From positions 26,975 through 90,974 of the forward strand of contig MU832025.1 in assembly GCA_029204225.1 (NCBI GenBank): DNA of 64,000 nt, written 5' to 3'. Below, one piece after another: positions 1-9,597 of this stretch (position 1 is the stretch's first letter; every line of letters starts with the position of its first letter). The notes under the pieces are model-generated. The model made no database searches. It was given only the letters and a program-made list of their open reading frames with translations, and had not been told where the DNA came from. The position numbers and the translations under genes were made by a program. Source of the stretch: Diphasiastrum complanatum. Lineage: Eukaryota; Streptophyta; Lycopodiopsida; Lycopodiales; Lycopodiaceae.

Positions 1-28
1 TTCCTAAACAAAACTATCAAGGCATTGA

Positions 29-634
29 CCGATCAAGCACCGAAAAAGCACACCCTATCACCCGCAAGCCAACGGTCAGGCTGAAAGCACGAACAAACAA
101 CTAGTCGGTATTCTAAGGAAAACCGTATCAGATCGACAGAGGGATTGGGACAAAAAACTGTACTCGGCATTGTGGGCATATAATGTCACCTATAAGACCA
201 GTACCAACCACACTCCCTTTTTTCTATTGTATGGCCAAGAATGTGTACTGCCAATAGAAATAGAGCTCCTATCCTTGTGGTTTGCCATGAAGCACAACCT
301 AGGAGAGAAAGAATCAATACAACACCGACTGGACACTTTACAAGACCTGGACGAGCACCGAATAGCTGTCCTAGATCACCAAGAAACCCACAAAAGATGC
401 ATGAAGGAGATTCATGATAGGAACATGCGCGATTACGAGTTCAGGCAGGGGTAGTTAGTGTTGTTCTACGATGCTAGACATGAGCTGATGCCTCAAAAGT
501 TAAGGCCACGCTGGAGTGGTCCATATGTAATAGTGAAACTGTATGAAAATAACACGATTAAGCAGGCAGAGTTAAACGGTAAAATTTTTAAGCACCGAAC
601 CAACATAAACAAGATAAAAGCTTACCGTAGTTAA
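29..634 (+). pseudogene. Ty3/gypsy integrase, C-terminal half (decayed)
   Basis: This is the distal integrase of a Ty3/gypsy polyprotein, the enzyme that inserts element cDNA into the genome. One frame reads the conserved YHPQANGQAE segment at about 56-85, then an RDWDKKLYSALWAYN-like helix, the YGQECVLP motif near 230-250 and, after a TAG at 452-454, the C-terminal part with PRWSGPYVI near 510-530. It ends at TAA 632-634. The two upstream catalytic acidic residues lie outside the window or in the part before 29, which contains stops. No chromodomain is visible. The internal stop and the cut left side show an inactive copy. The family is secure; the lineage is inferred. Confidence 0.85.
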
Positions 635-854
635 AGAGAAGCCGAAGTCACCTGTACAATATATAACACCTTTTCCTGTTCACCTTTTCAGGTATCGGAG
701 TGAACGACTTAGAAGCATCACGAATATAGGGAACACTCACAGAATCAAAAGTAGCCTTAGTGACCTTGTACATATACGCTGAACGGAAGGGTGCGAAAAA
801 CCAAAACAAAAATTCATAAAGTCAAGAAAAATACAAAAAGATTATTGTTGTGAT

Positions 855-1529
855 ATGGAACTCACCCAAGAACTTGGGACATATACGTTGAAGGTAGACG
901 GAGCCTGCAGACATTCAAATAGAGAAGGTGCCATAGGAGCAGTATTGCAGAATTCCAATGGGACTAAACTAGCCAGTATAGGAGTCCTCTTAGGGAAAGG
1001 ATTCATGAACAACACTGCCGAATACAAAGCCCTTCTAATCAGTCTACAAATGACCATGCGAGTTGCACAAACTATAGGCAACCTCCAAATTATGGGAGAT
1101 TCACAACTCCTAATCCGAGGTATGACTGGCGTATACCGACTCAAAAGCAGGACCTTATAGGCCTATGCAATTGCCATCAACGAATACACTAGAGAGTTTT
1201 TCCACATCGAATGGATGCATATTCCATGAGCACAGAACCAACGTGCTGATAGTCTAGCTGCGATAGCCTACGACCATGATCATTACTGGCAATGTGAGCC
1301 ATATAGGGTAGTCATTTCACCCATAACCATTGCTGTAGAGCTATGGACAGTCCTAAAAGCCCAAGCATGGTATGGAGTTCGGTGGATCAGAAGTCTGATA
1401 AACCAAGTAGGTCTAGAGAATCCCCAACTCCTAGCCCAATTACATCAGCTAATGAGCCATGACCTATCTAGAACTTGTTTTAGGTCACACCATAGTAGCA
1501 TAACCAGTGGGTTAATGCACACGACCTAA
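855..1529 (+). pseudogene. Second (plant/archaeal-type) RNase H of the Ty3/gypsy element
   Basis: RNase H removes RNA from RNA:DNA hybrids during reverse transcription. From ATG 855 the frame shows all four acidic positions of the fold: VDGAC near residue 15, NTAEYKAL near residue 55, MGDSQLL near residue 80 and, beyond the first stop, QRADSLAA near residue 133. The VDGA opening is that of the plant RVT_3/archaeal-type RNase H rather than the ordinary gypsy domain. Two in-frame stops (TAG 1158-1160, TGA 1227-1229) disable it; the frame otherwise continues to TAA 1527-1529. It starts about 220 bases after the integrase stop, so the order here is integrase then RNase H. Extra RNase H domains of this kind are known from Tat-type gypsy elements; assignment to that lineage is inference. 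Confidence 0.75.
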
Positions 1530-1660
1530 GTACATAGTAAAACCCCTACCCTAGCACGAACCTGACAGATATACGGAGGGGGAGAGGGGTGTAAGGTTTA
1601 AAGATTTTTTGTACATTTAACACATTGTATATTCATGTATATAAATGCATAACACAGGTG

Positions 1661-2662
1661 ATGAAATTCACTGCTGGAAAGAGTATGGAAGATCCACAGA
1701 GCAGTAATCAGCCAGACCAACGCCATAGAAAACTGATGAGGTTCGTACTGAAGGAAGGACAAAGGACCGACATAGAAATCCAGCGTCTGAAAGAAGAATT
1801 GAAGAAACAAAAGAACCTACGAATCAGAGCCACTAACGAGCTAGTTAGCACCAATAAGGAGCGAAATACCTGGAAGCAGAAGTACAATGACCTCAAGAAG
1901 ACTAGTGAAAGACGACAGATAAGCCATAGGGAGGGGTATAAAGGGCAGGAAAAGATCCTAGCCAACACCAAGGTGGAACTAGCTACAACCGAAACTACCG
2001 TAGCCATGCTAGCTAGGCAGTTACATGAGTATCAGAGAAAAGAAACTGCAAGAGGACCAATCAGGCCTCAGAGTTCCCGCAACCCTTTACCCGCTTACCC
2101 TATGCACCGCAAGAAAATTTTGTCGGACAGTCTGTTCTACAAAATTTTTGATGCTTACAGCTTATATCTACCGCCCATGGAGTTTCCGCTAGATATCCAG
2201 ATTTTTGAGCTACGACCATCCACGAGTTCCGCCCTTAGATCCACATGGCCACTCATCCCAGGTAGTTTTGAAAACTACAAAGATTCCTGTGAGAGCTTAT
2301 GTAGGTTCTCAGTTGTTGCCGCGCACCAGAAAAATGATATCATTAGATTGGCTGGCCACTATGCCTACTGCCTACAGAATTTGCTACTACAACCTCGGGG
2401 CGCTAAGACTAGACCCACCAGGATTCACCTTACCAGATGGTGGTACAACCCCAATGAGTCCATGGAGTCAGGAGCGGAACTAGCATTGTACCTGCGAATG
2501 CATGACAGAACTTCCAGGGAATGCAGATCCCTTAATGAGATGTTTTATTTTAAGTTCTTGGAAGGTGCCGATCCAGCCCTTGTGGATGTGGCAGAAGTGG
2601 ACCCCAATTACACCGGTGAGTTGAAGAACCAACAGACAGAAATGTGCAGGAATGCACTGTAG
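1661..2662 (+). CDS. Intact coiled-coil ORF downstream of gypsy pol, function unknown
   Basis: This uninterrupted 333-codon ORF opens at ATG 1661; an in-frame extension to a TTG at 1625 has no supporting motif. Residues about 15-130 are rich in Lys, Glu, Gln and Arg in heptad-like spacing (IEIQRLKEELKKQ, NELVSTNKERNTWKQK), which predicts a long coiled coil. Residues about 150-333 look globular, with many aromatic residues and WWYNPNE and SLNEMFYFKFLEG segments. No transmembrane segment, zinc finger or polymerase motif is visible. It lies on the same strand 130 bases after the RNase H frame, and TAACACAG just before the ATG resembles a splice acceptor. I do not recognise the family. A gag-like or accessory retroelement protein is possible. 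Its openness contrasts with the broken pol upstream. Confidence 0.55.
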   Translation: MKFTAGKSMEDPQSSNQPDQRHRKLMRFVLKEGQRTDIEIQRLKEELKKQKNLRIRATNELVSTNKERNTWKQKYNDLKKTSERRQISHREGYKGQEKILANTKVELATTETTVAMLARQLHEYQRKETARGPIRPQSSRNPLPAYPMHRKKILSDSLFYKIFDAYSLYLPPMEFPLDIQIFELRPSTSSALRSTWPLIPGSFENYKDSCESLCRFSVVAAHQKNDIIRLAGHYAYCLQNLLLQPRGAKTRPTRIHLTRWWYNPNESMESGAELALYLRMHDRTSRECRSLNEMFYFKFLEGADPALVDVAEVDPNYTGELKNQQTEMCRNAL

Positions 2663-3796
2663 CCACCCACCTCACTATTATGCATCATACACTAGACACA
2701 GTATGGTGAGCATCTGTTGCAAGTCTCAATTTTCTATGCATACATATTTATTGCATCTCTATAAAAACTCTGAGCTGCATTTGGTCATTTGCTAACTTCT
2801 ATGGGCCTAAATGAATGTATAGATGCATAGTTGAGGGGGGGTTGAGAGAGAAAAAAAGGGAACAAAAACAGTGCAGTGGGGTGGGGAGTGACTCCATCGC
2901 CCAATGGGTAAGGCACAAAAGAAAAATATATATAAAAGAAGAAAAAGAAAACATAAAAAGAGAGAGAAAGAAAGACTGAGAGAAAAGTAAGAGAAAAAAG
3001 AGAAAAAAGAAAAAGACTTCAACTGTATGTATCATATCTCGAACCAATTTGTGAGGATGAGTGATGTCTCGCACATCCATAAGAGGTGAGGACGATTTTC
3101 CTAATTGATTCCGTAGACTAGTGGAAAACCAGTACTTCCTAGCATCTTGTGTATTGGATCTTAGGACAATAAGTTGTCCTACATGTCAGAATATAGGGCT
3201 TGAGAGAAGAGTCAGTACAGAGAGGAGACTAGATGGTTATTCCCTATTGAATCCGTTCTTAGAGAGTATAAGCTGAATGTCTAAACAAGAAAAGAATTGA
3301 TAATCACCAGTCTGGACCGGTTTTAGAGTTTGGGACACTAAAGCCTCATTGCGTATGCATTCACACACACATCAATGACACGGTGTTAGACACAATATTG
3401 ATGACTTGCATCCATATCATCCCATCTCCAATCCTGAGATTTGCATTTGCATATCCCTCCATGCATGGGTCCAAAAGTGGGCATTGCCTTACATCTGATA
3501 GAATTGGGAGCATTTGCCATTTAGGTCACAGGTGGGTTTTTGTAGGTATGAAGACACCAAACTGTTCAAAGATGCTGTGGTTAAATCCAATCCGGTTGCA
3601 GATGGATCCTAAGGGCTAAATCGACGGCCTTTGGGTAGGAAGCTGTTGAAGACATCCTACCAACTCACTGTGGTTAGCATCGCCTAGCAAGGGTGCTGAG
3701 CCTACTAAACTTGATCCACCACCAGGAGCTGGTCTGCGAAACCAGAGACTCTGGGTCCGCCGTATGGGGACCATACTACCCAGTGGTAGTCGCCAA
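2663..3796. other. Non-coding 3' part of the gypsy element; purine-rich tracts
   Basis: No gene is visible. A G-run (2833-2840) and an almost pure purine tract at 2930-3015 could contain a polypurine tract, the primer for plus-strand synthesis. Another purine run lies at 1575-1588, directly before a TGTAAGG that could be an LTR start. I cannot choose between them without the matching 5' LTR. The Phe/Ser-rich minus-strand ORFs here are translations of the purine tract, not genes. Confidence 0.4.
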
Positions 3797-5250
3797 TGTT
3801 AGCCGATATTTTCGCACGGAAAATCGGGTTAATATTGAAGTTTAAGTTTGCAATAATTGAAAAAATCCGCATGTAAAACTCAGATATTAGAGAAAAATCG
3901 ACACAAATTTGGGTCCCAGCCCATCCTGAAGTGGCTAGACACAGTTTAAAAGTAAGAAACTAACTTTCGAAAAAATCGTCAAAAATGTTTTGTGGTCAAG
4001 TTTTGTAAGACCGAGCCAAAAGTGCCGGTCCACCTAGAATTGGGTCCCAGCCCGCCCTAAATGAGGCTAGAGCAAATTTTGCGGCCTTAGAAATGGCCGG
4101 TGAATATTTTACAACTTTTCAAAAAAATGGCCAGCTGTAAAAAAAATAGCTAGTATGACCGTGCTAAAATCTCACCATGTACTGAGTTCATTTTTACTAA
4201 TATATGATCACTTAGTGTATTTTTCAGGAAAACCGTGTTGTCGTGGGAGCCCTAGTCATGAATGCCGAAAAAGTCAACCATAGAAGAAAAAATCGAGAAA
4301 GAAAAGTTTCGGAAAAAAACGGGACCGGGAAATATGGATTCAGTGTCAAGGAGTCACAGAAACTCTAACAGCAAAGTTTGGGCAATTTACGGGCAATTAA
4401 CAAAATGTGCGGGCCAAGTGGTTACCCAACAGGCCGAAAATTCAGACAAATGAGCAGTAGGCGCACGACCCTTGAAAAATCGAAGAAAGGCTAAAAACGA
4501 AGGTACCCAAAGAAAAAATGAAGGCCACCTACTAAAAATAGGGGTTGAAAAAGGGCCTCACCCAAAATTTGGATATTAAATGCCAAAACACCTTGGAGGC
4601 TATAAAAATTGGGAGGTACACCCACTACCATTGACATTTTGGGCTTCTAGGGTGTACAAAAGGGCAAACTTGAATGGCCTCCCTAGCCTTTGACAAAAAT
4701 GGCATCTTGGCTAGTTTTGGAAGAGAGCCTTGAATGAACCACTCCCCCACTCTCTTATGGAGGCCACTAGGTGTACTATCAAATGGGTTGAGGACAAATG
4801 GCAAAGAGGGCTTGAAGGGCATGAAAATTGGCAAAGCCTCATTTTGAAGGGGGACACTTGGGTTTTCCTATAAAAAGGAGCCAACTCTTTGTATTTGTGT
4901 ATGTGTGTTGAGAGTTAGTGTTGAGAGTATGTGTGTTGAGAGTTAGTGTATTTGGATGTTAGATTGGTATCCTTGTTGTCTTGCCTCATATGAGTGTGAT
5001 TTGCTTGGAGGTAGTGTCTTGAATTGTAGTTGTGTGGTGTGGTTGTTGTTAGTGGTTTGAGAGTAATGTTAGTTGTTAGGTTGAATGCTTAAATGTTAGT
5101 TACTACTATTAGATGGTAGTTACTATATTTAAGGAGGACTTATAGCTCCAATGTGGAGTGATGGCCGTTTAGGGTTTACTTGTGGGAGTTGATCGTTACT
5201 TTTGCTTGGTGTTAATGCTTGCTTGGATGTTGCATTGCTCTTCTTGTGTG
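3797..5250 (+). repeat. Possible LTR-like block with TATA box
   Basis: The block opens with TGTTAGCCGATATTTTC, a plausible LTR start, and contains an imperfect duplication around the shared stretch GGGTCCCAGCCC (near 3911 and 4045). A strong TATA box (CTATAAAAAGG, 4868-4878) is followed by a short tandem repeat built on TGTGTTGAGAGTTAGTG (4901-4951), as expected for a U3/R promoter on the plus strand. No matching copy or CA end with a primer site was found, so it may be a solo or truncated LTR. No coding potential above short ORFs is visible. Confidence 0.35.
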
Positions 5251-5939
5251 TGGTGGATGTTTGAAGGTGAGCATTGCGACAGTTAGTTGTTTGTTGGTCA
5301 AAAGCGGCTCATGGATGGGGAGCTGTGTTTTGTTGGTTGATTGTCATTGATTGAGTGAATGGTTGGTTGGAATGAGTGCATTGTGGATTGAGTGTTATGA
5401 GCATGGTGTGTGGTTTCTTGTAGATTGAGTGCATTGCTTAGAGAGAGGGAGAGGGTGAAGGGTTTACCCTCTCGTTTGTTGTAAGGTGGACGGAGAGAAG
5501 GTTTGCATGTGGATTGAGAGCATTGTTGAGTAGTTGGTTTGGATGTGAATGCACTCACAATTTTTTTCCTTGGTTCATTCCGTGTTAGGATGCATGTGTG
5601 AAGGACCATGCCATTGCTTCATAGAATTGAATGAGTTGAATGCTTGTTAGAAGAGTGTATATGCATGCATTAGGGTTCGAATGATGAGCACACCATTTGC
5701 ATGACAAAAAGAATGCAACATCAGCAAGGGCAACATTATGATAGTGGTTGCAGCCCTATCTACGCCTTTGGTGTGCAAGTTTTCATCAACAATCAGACCT
5801 ACCAACGATCTAGCAACTTGTCATGGCCTAGTGACCCATTTACACGTATGTCACATGGCCCCACAACATGTGTGCGGGCTGTTTCAGCCCATTTATAGCC
5901 TATTGAGGGTTGTACCATCCTATTTTTGGCATGTTTAGA
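5251..5939. other. Non-coding stretch, G/T-rich then mixed
   Basis: No gene or RNA is recognised. The strand is G/T-rich up to about 5580, with repeated TTGAGTG and GGTTG words, and then becomes mixed sequence. The short ORFs here show no motif. Confidence 0.3.
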
Positions 5940-6600
5940 CGTTCTCAATCCTGCCTATGACCTGTTGAGGCCCTACCGATGCCGAAACCTACTGCTTGTG
6001 CCCTATTATCTCTTTAACAAGTTGTACCAGTCATCCATCGACTCCACAGATCTATTTGCAGCCTGTCCGTAGCTCCCTTTGCTGTTCAGAGGCACGTACC
6101 TGCTGACCTTGTGACCTGCCTGTGTGGCCCTATCTACCTCTGTCTGCGGCTTCCTAAGGCCTGTACCTACTGTCTGCAGCCAATAGATTGCTGCCACATG
6201 GCCTGCAACTGTCAGAACAGGCCCCTTCCCTAACTGCGGCCTACCTGCTGGCCCTGCGACCTACCTGTTGACCTTGTACCACCTGCCTGCGGCCAGAAAG
6301 CCCTATTACGGCCCTGAACCTCTGTCTGCGACTCTCTGTCAAGCCTGCCTGCGGATTTTTTGATCTGTCCTGTCCGTCCGTGGCTCGTTGTGGACCTGCA
6401 CCTACTTGCCTGTGAAAAAATCAGACTTCTACAATCTGTCAGTGACCTACCTGCAGCCAGTACCAGCCGGTTGCGGATTTTCGATGGCCGGTTACAGTAA
6501 AAAATCAACCTCTGATAGCCTGCCAGCGAACTAGAACCCTGTTGCAGTCTCTGATCCCTACCCACTGCCAAAAATCAGACCTACTGTGGTTTGTTCTTCA
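5940..6600. repeat. Degenerate C/T-rich repeats (CCTGCCTGCGGCC-like)
   Basis: Words such as CCTGCCTGCGG, CCTGTCTGCAG and ACCTACCTG recur many times without a fixed period. The same vocabulary appears at 63480-64000, in the leader of the gypsy element at the right edge, so this may be leader sequence of a related element. The open minus-strand frames over it are low-complexity by-products. Confidence 0.4.
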
Positions 6601-7272
6601 CCGACTGACTATGACAAAGCAAGTACCAAGCAGCAAACGGAAGGCGACATGGGAAGAAAGTAGCATTCATGACTAGTTGGACTCTCCGACAAACCGGTTA
6701 CCTCACACGTATCTGAGGAAATCGCATTTGTACTATGTATGAAACCATCAAAGTTATACATGGAGTAGTTTTACCATTTACGGGATTTTTACAAGTATTC
6801 TAAGGATGCAAGTTTTTAAGGAACATCGTTTCGAAGAATGAGGTAATACTAATTTAAGTTCCAATATGCATTAATCAAAACTTGCACCTTGTGGTTGTGT
6901 CCGTTTAACCGAGTGAATAATGGAAAGTTTTGTAGTGAATCGTGTTTTTTTAGAACTCCAGTTGGAATTCTAGTCGTGCATGAAAAATGTTGTGTGGTTA
7001 ATGAGGGTTTCTCATTTCCGACTTAGCAACCGAAGCTAAGGATAATTAGCTAGGGTTATTGGCGTCGTATTGCACTGATTATTGCGATGTGATCTATGAA
7101 AAAGTAAAGAAATGTGCTTTTGCTCTATGATACACCTATTAGTTGAACGACAATAAAACTGTCAAGATGTGAAATTGTGAAACATATCAATTGGACCCGA
7201 CCTCTATGAAACACCAGAGCGGGCCGTCCACCATGCGTGGTTGAAATACACCGCCTTGGTTAAAGCGTCACA
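6601..7272. other. Unassigned non-coding sequence
   Basis: I see no gene, LTR end, tRNA or repeat here. The composition is mixed, with several CG dinucleotides, unlike the AT-rich copia sequence that follows. Confidence 0.3.
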
Positions 7273-7664
7273 CTAGTCACACCCGCCGTCGGTACTGTCT
7301 AGCGAAATACCTAGACCCGACGGTCGGCGAAAATACCGCCGCTTAGCAAACAAAGCGGTTGCCATCAACACACTTTGAAGGTCTTCAAGTGTAGGCAAGT
7401 TTCCCATGATGGCATAGCTTTGGACAAGGTTAGTAAAATCACTACATAAGCCATTCAAAACTATTTGCACAAGCTCACTCTCTTTAATAGGTTCACCAAC
7501 AGAAGCAATCTCTTTGTTCAAATGTTTTACTCTAAAAAAAAATTGATATCCACTCTCACTCTTCCCTTGGAAGCATTGAAGAGGGAAATTAATCTTGAGG
7601 TATTCTTGGACTCATAGATCTTTTGAAAATTCTTCGAAGCCTCTTGGGCTGAGATACATGCTCC
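7273..7664 (-). pseudogene. Copia gag, middle part (minus strand, split by insertion)
   Basis: Gag forms the retrotransposon capsid. The minus strand reads AQEASKNFQKIYESK (the usual KEAWDSLKKIYESK helix of UBN2-type copia gag), then, after a frame break near 7525, NKEIASVGEPIKESELVQIVLNGL, the typical gag C-terminal helices. Similarity fades below about 7360, where the element is truncated. The start of the same gag lies at 12018-12259, separated by the plus-strand element inserted between 7664 and 12018. Confidence 0.75.
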
Positions 7665-8314
7665 TGTGAAAGATTCAACTAGTTTCATCACATTTTGCAA
7701 TATTTCCATATTTGGCATATTGAGGCCAAAACTTGTTTTAGACTTAGAGGTTGAGTTTTCAAAGTTCATTAGTCTAAATTTCATTTGAATAAACACTTTT
7801 TGAAAGTGTGGGAAAGATAGAATGCGAGTTTGAGTAGATTCAATTTGAATAAGTTGGGTACATTGAATCTAGAACCAAAATTGGTAGGGTTAGCATTTTG
7901 GTGGGAAAGCCAAGTGGCCAAATAGGGTTTGGACCTGCTATAAAAGGATGTAACTCGTGGAGAGAGTCATCTTCTCTCTTCTCTATCTCATTTCATGCTT
8001 ATACATGGTTCTCTTGGGTTCTACTATCCATTGGTGCATTATCTTGGTGATTGCTTGCAATTCTATGTGTAGAATGATCTATATTTGCTATTTTTGGATC
8101 CACACGTGTGAAATACAGTAGCTTGCTGGTTTTGTACAGACAGAAACAATACATAATCATTTCATTCAATTTTGATCAAGTTCTATTAGTGTTTGCATCT
8201 CAAATTGTGTGAAGATGCTGATTTTTCTACATTGGTGAAATTGGTAGTGTATTTCTCTTTCTAACCAAAGATCATTCAAGTAGATTGGATCTTAAGGATC
8301 TGAAATCTTTCACA
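7665..8314 (+). repeat. Left (5') LTR of copia copy 1
   Basis: Its terminal inverted repeat is TGTGAAAGAT/ATCTTTCACA. A TATA box (TATAAAAGG) lies at 7939-7947 and a perfect CACGTG within CCACACGTGTGAA lies at about 8100-8111. The same LTR family, more diverged, is seen at 56791-57432 and 61286-61861 on the minus strand. Confidence 0.92.
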
Positions 8315-8328
8315 TGGTATCAGAGCTT
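8315..8328 (+). other. Primer-binding site of copia copy 1
   Basis: TGGTATCAGAGCTT directly follows the LTR's terminal CA. It is complementary to the 3' end of initiator methionine tRNA, the usual primer of plant copia elements. The leader that follows (to about 8890) matches the leader of the minus-strand copy near 60690-61260. Confidence 0.9.
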
Positions 8329-8891
8329 GTGTTTCAGGTTATGATGGAGGAAATCAGATCTATCAATGATTTGGTGAAGATATCAAGTCTAGAGCATGCT
8401 AGAGAAGATTCTACACCAAAATCGGATTTTTTGCTTTTGTAGATTGGATCTTTTGTAGATCAAAACACTAAATAGGTCAATATACTTGTTCAATTCCGTT
8501 TTTTGAATTCACATGCTGGATTTGGCCAATTTTTGGATCATTGATTCAGCCTAAGTGGTGGCTTATAGATTGCATATCAAATTTTCAGCATTTGCATGTA
8601 GATTTGGAATAGTCAATTTTTTTGTGATTTTGTCAAAACCCTAATTTTGATTGGATCTCTAGATAGTGAGGTTGCTAGACCTCATTTGAGTGTGTTTCAA
8701 TCTTAGGAAGTGGCAAAAGTCATTAGATTGAGGATAGATCATAGATTGATCAAGATTCCATGATTCTATGTGTTGATTTGGTTGGATAAGTGCTAGAAGA
8801 GAATTTGTGAGATAGTTTCAAATCTTGGTGATTTCTTTTGAAAGCATTTGTTGTTGTTCAAAGGAGTGCTTTGTGCATTGAAGCAGGTTGA

Positions 8892-9587
8892 AAGAGAAGT
8901 GTCTTTGTCAAGTTCAAGAATGCGAGGAAGAACCAATTTTTCACAAAGATCAAGTGCTTGAGAGGTGACAATGGTGGTGAGTACATATCTAACAAGTTCA
9001 AGGCCTTTTGTGATGAGCATGGGATCAAGAGGGAGTATACAACATCAAGGACCCCACAACAAAATGGAGTGGCTGAAAGGAAGAATAGAACTTTATGTGA
9101 AAGTGCTAAAGCTATGAGGTTAAGTGCTAATCTTGACAAACCATTTTGGGATCAAGCTTTGTTGTGTGCCAATTTCTTGTGCAATAGGTGGCCGAGTGCT
9201 ATTTTGGATGGAAGGACAACTTTTGAGATGCTATTCAAGAGGAGGCCGAGTGTCAACTTTCTAAGAACCTTTGGATGCACATGCTATGTCAACATTACTC
9301 TTGATGATAGGACCAAGGAGGATCCATCTTCAAGAAGAGGTATTTTTGTTGGATATAGTGAGGTGAGTAAAGCCTACAAGGTTTATATTCCTTCTACTAA
9401 CAAAGTGATTGTTGGTAGAGATGTCATTTTTGATGAGGGGAACATTCCAAAGGTGTCTTCAAGCATGATTGATGGTAAAGTAGATGGACCTAACATTCTT
9501 GATGTTGATGAGAAGGATCCTACTTTGGATGGTGAAGCCAAGGAGAACATCAAGAGAAAGACAAGTACTTTCAAGGCTCACACATGA
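8892..9587 (+). pseudogene. Copia integrase, catalytic C-terminal part (copy 1)
   Basis: This is the integrase of copia copy 1. The frame begins abruptly with FVKFKNARKNQ, fused to leader sequence, then shows RGDNGGEY (second catalytic Asp), the TPQQNGVAERKN block with the catalytic Glu, PFWDQALLCANFL, FGCTCYVNI and the GYSEVSKAYKVY region, and stops at 9585-9587. The zinc-binding HHCC domain and first catalytic Asp are deleted, so the product cannot be an active integrase. The junction near 8890 marks an internal deletion running from gag to mid-integrase. Confidence 0.85.
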
Positions 9588-9597
9588 TCAAAAGGGT

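Noticed and set aside
2799-3080. Phe/Ser-rich minus-strand ORFs
   Set aside because: They translate the purine-rich tract of the gypsy 3' region and have no motif.
3783-3797. Reverse-strand primer site (TTGGCGACTACCA) next to a possible LTR
   Set aside because: The TATA box in the adjoining block is on the opposite strand and no matching outer LTR end was found.
6006-6571. Two minus-strand ORFs of 63 and 113 codons
   Set aside because: They lie in C/T-rich degenerate repeats; Gln/Arg/Gly composition follows from the repeat.
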